A DNA stretch of 64,000 bases. Source: Arachnia propionica. GTDB taxonomy: Bacteria; Actinomycetota; Actinomycetes; Propionibacteriales; Propionibacteriaceae. The position numbers and the translations under genes are program-made. The notes under the pieces are model-generated. The model did no database searches. It saw nothing but the letters and a program-made list of their open reading frames with translations, and was not told the DNA's origin. Location: the NCBI RefSeq assembly GCF_037055325.1, contig NZ_CP146373.1, forward strand, positions 2,542,001 to 2,606,000, written 5' to 3'. This document shows positions 46,101-54,622 of the stretch, piece by piece (the stretch's first letter is position 1; the number at the start of each line of letters is the position of its first letter).

Positions 46101-46979
46101 TCACAGGTCCTGGGTGTCGAAGGTGTTGCAGGAGGAAGGATTACCGGAATCGAAGCCCACACTCAACCAGCGCTGCCGTTGCTCGGAGCTGCCGTGGGTC
46201 CACGACTCGGGGTTGACGAATCCACCCTGTTGTTTCTGGATGTGGTCGTCGCCGACGGAACGGGCCGCATCCGCGATGCGCAGCAGGTCGTCCTTGCTGA
46301 CCGCCTTGATCGGCGAGTTCGAATCCTTCATGACCTGGTTGAACACCACCCCGGCGTAGCAATCGGCCTGGAGTTCAAGCCGCACCTGCGCGGAATCAGC
46401 TCCGGTACCGCGCGTGACCTTGCGCATGGTTCCGTCGAGATTCTGGATGTGGTGCCCGAACTCGTGGGCGACGATGTAGAGCTCGGCTGCGTCCCCGCCG
46501 GAGGCTCCGAGCTGTTTGAGGAGCTGTCCGACGTAGGAGTCGTCGATGTAGACGGTGGAGTCACCGGAACAGTAGAACGGCCCCATCTCGGTTTGACCCA
46601 CCCCGCAGGCGGTGTTGATGGTGCCGGAGAACAGCTTCACCGTGGCGTACTTGTAGTTCGTTGCCGTTTTCGACCAGTAGCTCTGCAGGACCTTCTCGTA
46701 GAGCAGCCAGCGGCACTCGCGGTTGGTGTTGACGTTGACGTCCTTCTGTTTGCAGTGGTCGAGATCGCTGCCCTGCACCACCGGTTGGGTGTCCTGGCCC
46801 GAACTGGATCCGAGCAGGTCGGAGACGTTGATGCCGAACCGCGGGCCGACGAAGACGACCAGCAGCATCAGCACCAACCCGCCGACGCCACCGCCCAGGG
46901 CCATCCGGCCACCACCCCCGCCTCCCGAGGCGCGTTGAGTACGCGAATCGGACAGGTCAACGCTGTCGCGATAGTCCAT
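46101..46979 (-). CDS. neutral zinc metallopeptidase, YpfJ family
   Basis: 292 residues. Gly-rich N-terminus, one membrane segment (GGLVLMLLVVFVG), then an outward-facing protease domain with the zinc motif HEFGHH, ELQADCYAG (third ligand region) and SFEE-type WTHGSSEQR. Members are membrane-anchored metalloproteases of unknown substrate. GGAGG precedes ATG 46979. It begins a two-gene unit with the CoA hydrolase/transferase. Confidence 0.9.
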   Translation of the reverse strand: MDYRDSVDLSDSRTQRASGGGGGGRMALGGGVGGLVLMLLVVFVGPRFGINVSDLLGSSSGQDTQPVVQGSDLDHCKQKDVNVNTNRECRWLLYEKVLQSYWSKTATNYKYATVKLFSGTINTACGVGQTEMGPFYCSGDSTVYIDDSYVGQLLKQLGASGGDAAELYIVAHEFGHHIQNLDGTMRKVTRGTGADSAQVRLELQADCYAGVVFNQVMKDSNSPIKAVSKDDLLRIADAARSVGDDHIQKQQGGFVNPESWTHGSSEQRQRWLSVGFDSGNPSSCNTFDTQDL

Positions 46980-47031
46980 GTGCCACCTCCTCTGACCAGT
47001 TCAGCCTAGCCGGGCCGGGCACTCGACACCC

Positions 47032-48408
47032 TCAGGACGCCAGGACCCCGCGCAGACTCTCGGCGAAGTTCCGCGCCTGCACAGGCGCCAGGTCCCCGTA
47101 TTGCAGCAGCAATGCAGGCGGATGGTCACGCATCGCGAAATCCCCCAACGTCGAGACCCGATACCCGAGGTCCTCCAGCCGCATCTGCACCACCAGCTCG
47201 TCGACCCTCTCGGGCAGGTGCAGCACAAGTTCCGTGCCACTCGGATCGCCGAAGATCCGCACATCGGGCACCAGCTTGCCCAGTGCCGTGAGCAACGCCG
47301 CCCGGCGTTCCCCAAACAACGCGAGTGCCCTGTTGCGGTGTCGATACATGGCACCGGAGGACATGTAATGGGCCAGCGCCCGCGCCGAGAAGTCCGAGAC
47401 CATCGCGACGTCCGCGGCGCGCCTACGGAACTCGTCATCAACTACCAGCCACACCAGCCCCAACTCTGGGGTGATGAGCTTCGAGGAGGAACCGATATAG
47501 ATCACCCTCGCGCCCTCCCCCGCCATGGAGAACAGAGTCGGCTGGGGGGCATGCCCGTAGGTGAACTCGGCGTCAAGGTCGTTCTCGATGATGACCCCAC
47601 CGACCCGAGCCGACCACTCCAATAATTCCCGGCGACGCTCAGCACTCATCGCGACCCCTGTGGGCCACTGCCGCGCCGGCGTGACGTACACCACCTTGTC
47701 GGCGCCGGTCAGCATGTCAATCCTGAGGCCTTCCTCATCCACGGGCACGCAGTGCACCCGACATCCCTCGTTAATGAGGTGTCGCTGCACCCTCGGATAT
47801 CCGGGATCCTCGATGGCAACCCCGCAGCCTCGCAGCTCCAGCCCGTGGACGATGTCCGCGATCACGCTTCCAATGCACGGTCGCAACACGATCCGGTCAG
47901 GTTCCAGCACCATTCCACGAAAGGAACGCAAGTGGTCGCTGAGCGCCTTCTGCAGGGCCGCGATGCCGCTCGTCGTCTCGAATGGATCAATGGCCTCCCG
48001 CCACGCCCGGTTCCAATCCCGCAGATTGATCATGGAGTTGTCCGCTCCCCCGGGAACAGTCAAGTTCACCGATGGGACGGCATCGATCTGGCTCCTGGCC
48101 GTTGTTTCCTCAGCCTCGGGTGGGCAACCTCGCAGCAGATCCCGCGCGCCCTGACTGATGCGGGTGCCGCTGCCCTGCGAGGACGTGACCAGGCCCAATC
48201 CGCCGAGAATTTCATAGGCCTCGACGACACAGGAACGTGAGATGTCGTACTCCTCGGCGAATCTCCTGGACGAGGGCAAGGGGTCGCCGTCGACGAGGCT
48301 GCCGTCCTCGATCCCACGTCTGATCGCCGCGACGACGCGATGGGAAATCGGCGTGACCCCGGGATCGAGGACCAGGCGCTGCTGGATTGGTAGTGCGGTC
48401 CTTGCCAT
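47032..48408 (-). CDS. MocR/PdxR-type regulator (GntR helix-turn-helix plus aminotransferase domain)
   Basis: 458 residues. An N-terminal winged helix of GntR type (GSLVDGDPLPSSRRFAEEYDISRSCVVEAYEIL) is joined to a fold-type I aminotransferase-like domain (GVAIEDPGYP, NDLDAEFTYGH, IYIGSSSKLITPELGLVW; Lys of SSSK is the expected PLP-binding residue). MocR proteins use PLP or PLP-adducts as effectors. It is divergent from the eut operon and is the obvious candidate for its control. ATG 48408 follows TAGCCT by 7 nt. Confidence 0.92.
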   Translation of the reverse strand: MARTALPIQQRLVLDPGVTPISHRVVAAIRRGIEDGSLVDGDPLPSSRRFAEEYDISRSCVVEAYEILGGLGLVTSSQGSGTRISQGARDLLRGCPPEAEETTARSQIDAVPSVNLTVPGGADNSMINLRDWNRAWREAIDPFETTSGIAALQKALSDHLRSFRGMVLEPDRIVLRPCIGSVIADIVHGLELRGCGVAIEDPGYPRVQRHLINEGCRVHCVPVDEEGLRIDMLTGADKVVYVTPARQWPTGVAMSAERRRELLEWSARVGGVIIENDLDAEFTYGHAPQPTLFSMAGEGARVIYIGSSSKLITPELGLVWLVVDDEFRRRAADVAMVSDFSARALAHYMSSGAMYRHRNRALALFGERRAALLTALGKLVPDVRIFGDPSGTELVLHLPERVDELVVQMRLEDLGYRVSTLGDFAMRDHPPALLLQYGDLAPVQARNFAESLRGVLAS

Positions 48409-48415
48409 GCCAGAC

Positions 48416-48421
48416 AGGCTA
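48416..48421 (-). promoter_or_regulatory. -10 element of the MocR regulator gene
   Basis: TAGCCT on the minus strand, 7 nt before ATG 48408. Confidence 0.5.
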
Positions 48422-48522
48422 CCCAGCGGTCGAGTCCCTCGGGCCGATTGAGACCCAGCCTGCAGGAAACTGGCTCGACGGACACCACCGGGACCACCCA
48501 AGAGGCACCGCTCCATCCCTCA

Positions 48523-48555
48523 AAGTGGTCTGCCGTTTTCGTGCTAAGTGGTCTG
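48523..48555. promoter_or_regulatory. paired AAGTGGTCTG repeats, candidate MocR operator
   Basis: AAGTGGTCTG occurs at 48523-48532 and again, identical and in the same orientation, at 48546-48555 (23-bp period) in the 271-bp regulator/eutH gap. MocR proteins bind direct repeats, and from memory the PdxR motif of Corynebacterium resembles AAAGTGGTCTA. Confidence 0.65.
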
Positions 48556-48679
48556 GGAAACTTCCTGCTGGATCGGCAGCATGTTCCTGTCCGTGGGTGC
48601 ACGGGTGGCCGTGGGCGGCCTCGTGACGCGGATGCGAGTGGGATCCCACCACGGGGTCCGGACAAGATAACGGGACGGC

Positions 48680-49834
48680 ATGGGAGTCGCAGTGGGCATC
48701 AACGAGATCATCCTTTGGATATTGATGCTGTGCATGGTCCTCGGCGGCATAGACCGGGCCATCGGAAACAAGTTCGGTCTGGGCGAACAGTTCGAGGAAG
48801 GCTTCAACGCCCTCGGTCCCCTGGCACTCGCCATGGTCGGCATCATCTCGCTCTCACCGGTACTCGCGAAGCTGCTGGGGCCGATCATCAACCCGGTCTA
48901 CTCACTCGTCGGCGCTGACCCCGCAATGTTCGCGGGTACCCTGCTGGCCTGTGACATGGGCGGCTGGCCCCTGGCCCAGCAGATGACGGCAAACCCGCAG
49001 GCGGCGCAGCTGTCGGGTCTGGTACTCGGCTCCATGATGGGCGCGACGGTCGTGTTCACGATTCCCGTCTCCCTCGGGATCATCGAGAAAGACGACCGCG
49101 GTTTCCTGGCCAAGGGAATCCTGGCGGGCATCTGCACCATTCCCGTCGGCGTGTTGATCTCCGGTCTGATCGCGGGCTTCCCGATCGGCATGGTGCTGAT
49201 CAACCTCATCCCCATCGTCGCTGCCGCTCTGCTCATCGCTTTCGGTTTGTGGCGCTTCCCCAACGCCATGACCACAGGCTTCGAGTGGTTCGGCAAGATC
49301 CTGCTCGCCATCATCACCGTCGGTCTCATGATCGCGGTTTTCGAAGAGGTGCTGCACATCAAGATCATGCCCGCGGGGTGGGAACTCACACCCGTCACCA
49401 AGGGCCTCGAAACGGTCGGGCTCATCGCCATCGTGCTGCTGGGCGCCTTCCCTGCGGTCTTCCTCATCATCAAACTGGCCAGCAAACCCCTCGGCAAGGT
49501 GGGCAAGCTCATCGGAATCAACGACACCGCAGCCGGCGGCATGATCGCCACCTTGGCCAACAACATCCCGATGTTCCAGGTCATGAAGGACATGGACAAC
49601 CGCGGCAAGGTGGTCAATTCCGCCTTCGCGGTGAGTGCCGCCTTCGCCTTCGGCGACCATCTCGGTTTCGTGGCCGGGGCGGAGTCCAGCATGATCGCCG
49701 CAGTGATCGCCGGCAAACTTGTGGCGGGCATCGCCGCTGTCGCCCTGGCGCTGCTGTTGTTCGGCAGGTCCCTGCCCAAGGCAGAGGAGGCCCCGGCACC
49801 GGAGGCACCCGAAACAGCCACCGAGGGGGCCTGA
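48680..49834 (+). CDS. eutH: ethanolamine transporter EutH
   Basis: Membrane carrier that brings in ethanolamine when it is scarce. 384 residues, about ten hydrophobic segments, with EutH blocks NEIILWILMLCMVLGGIDRA, ACDMGGWPLAQ and FGDHLGFVAG. The tail is Glu/Ala/Pro-rich. First gene of the eut operon. The ribosome site is poor; GATAAC ending 8 nt before ATG may mean a leaderless start. 4 bp separate it from eutN. Confidence 0.93.
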   Translation: MGVAVGINEIILWILMLCMVLGGIDRAIGNKFGLGEQFEEGFNALGPLALAMVGIISLSPVLAKLLGPIINPVYSLVGADPAMFAGTLLACDMGGWPLAQQMTANPQAAQLSGLVLGSMMGATVVFTIPVSLGIIEKDDRGFLAKGILAGICTIPVGVLISGLIAGFPIGMVLINLIPIVAAALLIAFGLWRFPNAMTTGFEWFGKILLAIITVGLMIAVFEEVLHIKIMPAGWELTPVTKGLETVGLIAIVLLGAFPAVFLIIKLASKPLGKVGKLIGINDTAAGGMIATLANNIPMFQVMKDMDNRGKVVNSAFAVSAAFAFGDHLGFVAGAESSMIAAVIAGKLVAGIAAVALALLLFGRSLPKAEEAPAPEAPETATEGA

Positions 49835-49838
49835 GACG

Positions 49839-50129
49839 ATGCGGATCGCTCGTGTGATCGGCTCCGCGGTCTCGACCATGAAGCCGGACAACATTCGGGG
49901 CTCAAAGCTCCTGATCCTCAGGGCCGCCACCCCCGACAACGAACTCTACGGTGATCCCTTCGTGGCGGTGGACATGGTCAGCGCAGGCGCTGGGGAGCTC
50001 GTCCTGGTGGCCGATGGAAGCGCTGCCCGTCGCGGCCTGGACAACGACAACGCCCCCGTCGACTCGGTGATCATGGCGATCCTCGACTCCTTGGAGGTCG
50101 AGGGTTGCGTGACCTTCAGGAAGCTTTGA
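49839..50129 (+). CDS. eutN: EutN/CcmL family microcompartment vertex protein
   Basis: 96-residue pentameric BMC-P shell protein that caps the vertices of the compartment. The family pattern is clear: RIARVIGSAVSTMKPDNIRGSKLLI, then DMVSAGAGELVLVADGSAAR and DSVIMAILD. Only one vertex gene is present, as is usual. Confidence 0.94.
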   Translation: MRIARVIGSAVSTMKPDNIRGSKLLILRAATPDNELYGDPFVAVDMVSAGAGELVLVADGSAARRGLDNDNAPVDSVIMAILDSLEVEGCVTFRKL

Positions 50130-50133
50130 TCCC

Positions 50134-51597
50134 ATGGCAACGAAATCCAGGGAGATGCTCAGCGTCGGGATCGACATCGGAACGACGACGAGTCAGCTCG
50201 TCCTCTCGCGCCTGTCGGTCAGCAACCACGCGCGCGTCGGCCTGGTACCGCGCCTCGACGTCGACGAGCGCACGGTCCTCTACCAAAGCGAACCCCATCT
50301 GACACCGCTGTCAGCCCCTGACGAGATCAACGTCGGGGCGCTGGTGGGAATGATCCACCGCGAGTACGAACGCGCGAACATCGACTCCTCGCAGGTAGAG
50401 ACCGGGGCGGTCATCATCACCGGCGAAACCGCCCGCACCCGCAACGCGGAAGCGATCCTCCAGGGTCTGTCCGATCTGGCGGGCGAATTCGTGGTCACCG
50501 TCGCCGGACCGAGCCTGGAATCCCAGATCGCCGGGCGCGGCTCCGGTGCCAGCGACTGGGCAGCCGAGCACTACGCCACCATCGTAAACGTCGACATCGG
50601 GGGCGGCTCCGCAAACGCAGCGATCTTCCGGGCCGGCAAACACGTCTCCTCCGCCGCGATCATGGTCGGCGGCAGGCAGGCCATGGTCAATCCCGACACC
50701 GGGGTGCTGGAGCATCTCAAACCCGGCGGCCAGGTGGTCGTCGAGACCCTCGGCCTGACCGACCTCGTGGTCGGCCAACCAGCTCCTGTGCCCGCGCTGC
50801 GACGCTTCACCGACGCGATGGCTGACGTCGTCATCGATCTGGTGCTCGGCACGACCTCCCCCTTGGCCGAGAAGCTGGCGCTCACCACTCCCCTCGACAT
50901 CGACGGCCCGGTCGCGGCCTATTTCGTTTCCGGAGGGGTCGGTGCCGCCTATTACGCGAACCTGCCCTGCTCCACCATCCAGGAGATCGCCCGCTTCGGT
51001 GACGTCGGTCCCCTGTTCGCGCAGTCGCTGCGGGAGAATCCGCGCTGGCAACAGCTCCACGTCGAGGAACCCGGACAGACCCTGCGCGCGACCGTGCTCG
51101 GGGCCGCGAGCCAACAGGTGACGCTCTCCGGTTCCACGATCTGGGCCGAACGCGAGCATCTGCCGTTGAAGAACCTCCCGGTGATCGAACCGAGGCTGCT
51201 CGACGCCGTGCCCGAGTATCGCGACCCGGAAGGTGTCAGGCGCGCCGTCACCCAGGCCGTGAAGCGCTGGGACCGCGGGGAGGCGGACCAGGGGAACTTC
51301 GTGATCACTCTCGACCTGCCCCGACGGATGGACTACCCCCAGGTGATAGCCATCGCCACGGGGCTGGCGCTGTTCGCCGACGACTATCTGCCGCGGGGCA
51401 AGCCGCTGATCCTGGTCACGGAGGAGGACTACGGGCAGGTGCTCGGCCAGACGATCAAGTCGCGCAGCCCCGATCTGCCGGTCATCGTCGTCGACCAGAT
51501 CGGTCTCGGAGAGGGCGATTTCATCGACATCGGGGAACCGCTGTTCGAGGGCCGGGTCGTCCCGGTCTCCGTGAAGACCCTCGTTTTCTACCAGTAG
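50134..51597 (+). CDS. eutA: ethanolamine ammonia-lyase reactivating factor EutA
   Basis: Exchanges damaged cobalamin in EutBC for fresh adenosylcobalamin using ATP. 487 residues of actin/Hsp70-like fold: phosphate-1 motif SVGIDIGTTTSQLVLSRL, VNVDIGGGSANAAIF (phosphate-2) and an adenosine-type SGGVGAAYY. Lies immediately upstream of eutB, as in other eut operons. Confidence 0.94.
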   Translation: MATKSREMLSVGIDIGTTTSQLVLSRLSVSNHARVGLVPRLDVDERTVLYQSEPHLTPLSAPDEINVGALVGMIHREYERANIDSSQVETGAVIITGETARTRNAEAILQGLSDLAGEFVVTVAGPSLESQIAGRGSGASDWAAEHYATIVNVDIGGGSANAAIFRAGKHVSSAAIMVGGRQAMVNPDTGVLEHLKPGGQVVVETLGLTDLVVGQPAPVPALRRFTDAMADVVIDLVLGTTSPLAEKLALTTPLDIDGPVAAYFVSGGVGAAYYANLPCSTIQEIARFGDVGPLFAQSLRENPRWQQLHVEEPGQTLRATVLGAASQQVTLSGSTIWAEREHLPLKNLPVIEPRLLDAVPEYRDPEGVRRAVTQAVKRWDRGEADQGNFVITLDLPRRMDYPQVIAIATGLALFADDYLPRGKPLILVTEEDYGQVLGQTIKSRSPDLPVIVVDQIGLGEGDFIDIGEPLFEGRVVPVSVKTLVFYQ

Positions 51598-51622
51598 GAC
51601 CTGAAAGGTGAAGGAAACAACC

Positions 51623-51652
51623 ATGCGAAACGGTGTGAAGGAGGTGGCCTGA
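51623..51652 (+). other. nine-codon mini-ORF coupled to eutB
   Basis: ATG at 51623 opens MRNGVKEVA and stops at TGA 51650-51652, which overlaps the eutB ATG (TGATG). The eutB ribosome site AGGAGG lies inside this frame. AAGGA precedes the mini-ORF. It could re-initiate ribosomes onto eutB; it may equally be chance. Confidence 0.35.
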
Positions 51653-53019
51653 TGCTGCTGCGCACGAAACTTTTCGGTGAAACCTACGAGTTTCGCGACC
51701 TGAAGGATCTGCTCGCCAAGGCCAACGAGGAGAAATCGGGTGATCAGCAGGCCGGTATCGCGGCCAAGACCGCGGCTGAACGGGTCGCGGCTCGGCTGAT
51801 CCTGGCGGAAGTGCCGTTGAGTGCCCTGCGCGAAAACCCGGTCGTTCCCTACGACGAGGACGAGGTGACACGGGTCATCGACGACGCGGTCAACGAGACC
51901 ATCTACTCGGAGATCAAGAACTGGACCGTCGGCGAGTTCCGTGAATGGATCCTCAACAACAACACCACCAGCGACATGATCCACCGCGTCAGCAACGCCC
52001 TGACCGGCGAGATGGTCGCCGCAGTCACGAAACTGATGAGCAACCTGGACCTGGTGGTCGGTGGCAAGAAGATCCACGTGGTCAAGCACTGCAACAACAC
52101 CATGGGCCTGCCGGGTACGCTCGCCTCCCGCAACCAACCGAATCACCCCACCGATTCCGTCGACGGCATCCGTGCGGCCGCCTACGAGGGCCTGTCCTAC
52201 GGATCGGGTGACTCGGTGATCGGCATCAACCCCTCCGACGACTCGGTCAGCAGCGTCAGTCGCCTGCTGGAGATGACAAAGGAGATCATCGACCGCTGGG
52301 AGATCCCCACCCAGAACTGTGTGCTGGCGCACGTCACCACCCAGATGGAGTGCCTCAAGCGTGGTGTGCCCGTCGGCTTGGTGTTCCAGTCGCTCGCGGG
52401 CTCGCAGAAGGCCATGGAGAGCTTCGGGGTCAGCATCGACATGATCGACGAGGCCTACGCGCTGGCGAAGAAGTACTGCTGGACTCCCGGACCCAACTAC
52501 ATGTACTTCGAGACCGGTCAGGGATCGGCGCTGTCAGCGGACGCGCACAACGACGCCGACCAGCTGTGCCTGGAGGCCCGCATCTACTCGATGGCCAAGC
52601 GATGGGATCCCTACCAGGTCAACACGGTCGTCGGGTTCATCGGGCCCGAATACCTCTACGACGCCACCCAGATCACCCGGGCGGGCCTGGAGGACCACTT
52701 CATGGGCAAGCTCACCGGGATCTCCATGGGATGTGACGTCTGCTACACCAACCATGCCAAGGCGACGCAGAACGACCTGGAGAACCTTGCCGTGCTGTTC
52801 GCCGCCGCCGGTGGCAGCTTCATCATGGGCGTACCGCAAGGCGACGACTCCATGCTGTCCTACCAGTCCACCAGCTACCACGACGCCCCGGCGCTGCGAC
52901 AGGCCCTCGGCCTGAGCCCACTGCCCGAGTTCGCGGCTTGGCTGGAGGACATCGGCCTGTGGAAGGACGGACACCTGACCGACCTGGCCGGCGACCCCTC
53001 GTTCTTCCTGAAGAGGTGA
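51652..53019 (+). CDS. eutB: ethanolamine ammonia-lyase large subunit
   Basis: Catalytic (beta/alpha)8 barrel that converts ethanolamine to acetaldehyde and ammonia by an adenosylcobalamin radical reaction, inside the microcompartment. 455 residues, matching the usual 453. Signatures: GYGSGDSVIGINPSDDSV-like (here YGSGDSVIGINPSDDSVSSV), NYMYFETGQGSALSADAHN and TGISMGCDVCYTNHA. Strong ribosome site AGGAGG. Confidence 0.97.
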   Translation: MLLRTKLFGETYEFRDLKDLLAKANEEKSGDQQAGIAAKTAAERVAARLILAEVPLSALRENPVVPYDEDEVTRVIDDAVNETIYSEIKNWTVGEFREWILNNNTTSDMIHRVSNALTGEMVAAVTKLMSNLDLVVGGKKIHVVKHCNNTMGLPGTLASRNQPNHPTDSVDGIRAAAYEGLSYGSGDSVIGINPSDDSVSSVSRLLEMTKEIIDRWEIPTQNCVLAHVTTQMECLKRGVPVGLVFQSLAGSQKAMESFGVSIDMIDEAYALAKKYCWTPGPNYMYFETGQGSALSADAHNDADQLCLEARIYSMAKRWDPYQVNTVVGFIGPEYLYDATQITRAGLEDHFMGKLTGISMGCDVCYTNHAKATQNDLENLAVLFAAAGGSFIMGVPQGDDSMLSYQSTSYHDAPALRQALGLSPLPEFAAWLEDIGLWKDGHLTDLAGDPSFFLKR

Positions 53020-53026
53020 CCTCACG

Positions 53027-53944
53027 ATGAATGAAAAACTCGAAGAGATCGTCGCCCGCGTCATCGCGGAGTTGAAGCGCGACGGCATCACACCCCCCGA
53101 CGAGGCCAACCTCGTCCCCGTGCCCGCGGGCAACGGCACCGGCACGTCCGGGGACCTGGTGATCGACCTGCCGGATCCCACCGTGGAATCCGAACGACGC
53201 AGGCTGCGGGTGGACAACCCCTACGATGCGGACGGGCTGCGCAACCTGTGCGCAACCACCACCGCCCGGATCGGGATCGGTCGTGCGGGTGCCCGACCCA
53301 GGACCGCGTCGCTGCTGCTGTTCCAGGCCGACCACGCCGTCACCCAGGACGCCATCTACGGCATCATCAACGAGGACACCAAGGAGAAACAAAAGCTGTT
53401 CACGGTGCACAGCCGGGCCGCGGACCGTTCCGAGTACCTGCTGCGCCCCGATCTGGGACGCCGCCTGACCGACGAGGCCAAGGCCATCATCCAGGAACGC
53501 TGCATACAACAACCCGACGTGCAGATCTGCATCGGCGACGGCCTGTCCGCGGCAGCCATCTCGAACAATCTGGGCGACATCTACCCGGTGATCGAGCAGG
53601 GTCTCAGCTCTGCGGGACTCACCCTCGGCACGCCGTTCCTGATCGAGAACTGCCGCGTCGGGATCATGAACGACGTGAACACGATCGTGCAGGCGAAGGT
53701 CGTGCTGCTGCTCATCGGTGAGCGTCCCGGACTGGGTATCGCGGACGCCATGAGCGTCTACATGGGCTTCGACCCGCAGCCCGGCAAGAGCGACGCCGAC
53801 CGCGACCTGATCTGCATGATCACCACCCACGGCGGCACCAACCCCCTCGAGGCCGGCGCCTACGTCGTCGAGGTGGTCAAACGAATGATCCAGCACAGCG
53901 CATCCGGCGTGAAGCTACGTGCGCTGTCCGGTGGCGAGGACTGA
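53027..53944 (+). CDS. eutC: ethanolamine ammonia-lyase small subunit
   Basis: Small subunit that completes the cobalamin site. 305 residues. The first 20 residues (MNEKLEEIVARVIAELKRDG) form an amphipathic helix of the type known to target EutC to the compartment, followed by a linker to about residue 55. The core shows RIGIGRAGARPRT, DGLSAAAISNN and LIGERPGLGIADAMSVYM. Confidence 0.97.
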   Translation: MNEKLEEIVARVIAELKRDGITPPDEANLVPVPAGNGTGTSGDLVIDLPDPTVESERRRLRVDNPYDADGLRNLCATTTARIGIGRAGARPRTASLLLFQADHAVTQDAIYGIINEDTKEKQKLFTVHSRAADRSEYLLRPDLGRRLTDEAKAIIQERCIQQPDVQICIGDGLSAAAISNNLGDIYPVIEQGLSSAGLTLGTPFLIENCRVGIMNDVNTIVQAKVVLLLIGERPGLGIADAMSVYMGFDPQPGKSDADRDLICMITTHGGTNPLEAGAYVVEVVKRMIQHSASGVKLRALSGGED

Positions 53945-53954
53945 GGAGACGACC

Positions 53955-54611
53955 ATGGCCATTCTCGATCCCGTCAGGCCCACCATCCTGGCGGCACGCA
54001 TCATCTCCAACGTGGACCAGGGCTTCGCGAAGCATCTGAACCTCAAGGACCATCAGCGCTCCCTGGCGCTGGTCACCTGTGACATCGACGACGCGCTGTA
54101 CGTCTCCCTCGACGAGGCGACCAAGTTCGCCGAGGTCGACGTGGTCTACGCGAAGAGTTTCTACGCCGGTTCCGGTTACCCGTCGGGTCCCCTCTCCGGT
54201 GAGATCATCGGCATCCTGGCCGGGCCAACCCCCGCGGAGGCCCGCTCCGGCCTGGACGCCTGCATCGCCTACGCCGAGGAGGAAGCCTGCTTCTACACGG
54301 CCAACGAGGCCGGGGATCTGACCTTCTTCCCGCACCTGATCAGCAGCACGGGCAGCTACCTCAGCGAGGCAGCGGGCATCACCCGCGGCGAGCCGCTGGC
54401 CTATCTCATCGCTCCCCCGCTGGAGGCCACGCTCGGTCTTGACGCAGCCATGAAGGCAGCCGGGGTGGAGATGAAGGTGTTCTACGAGCCGCCCTCGGAG
54501 ACCAACTTCGCCGGTGGCCTGCTCACCGGCACCCAGAGTGCCTGCCGCGCGGCCTGCACCGCCTTCCAGGACACCGTTCTCGACGTGGCGGTCTCGCCTC
54601 GAAAGTACTGA
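53955..54611 (+). CDS. eutL: microcompartment shell protein EutL (trimeric BMC-T)
   Basis: 218 residues, two fused circularly permuted BMC domains forming a gated trimer, and the expected length for EutL. Blocks: ILAARIISNVDQGFAKHL, GEIIGILAGPTPAEARSGLD and YAEEEACFYTANEAGD. GAGGAG before ATG 53955; a longer frame from 53919 overlaps eutC and is unlikely. Confidence 0.95.
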   Translation: MAILDPVRPTILAARIISNVDQGFAKHLNLKDHQRSLALVTCDIDDALYVSLDEATKFAEVDVVYAKSFYAGSGYPSGPLSGEIIGILAGPTPAEARSGLDACIAYAEEEACFYTANEAGDLTFFPHLISSTGSYLSEAAGITRGEPLAYLIAPPLEATLGLDAAMKAAGVEMKVFYEPPSETNFAGGLLTGTQSACRAACTAFQDTVLDVAVSPRKY

Positions 54612-54622
54612 AGGAGAATTCA

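Noticed and set aside
50311..52332. 673-codon minus-strand frame opposite eutA and eutB
   Set aside because: Antisense to two well-supported genes, His/Asp/Val-rich low-complexity translation, no ribosome site.
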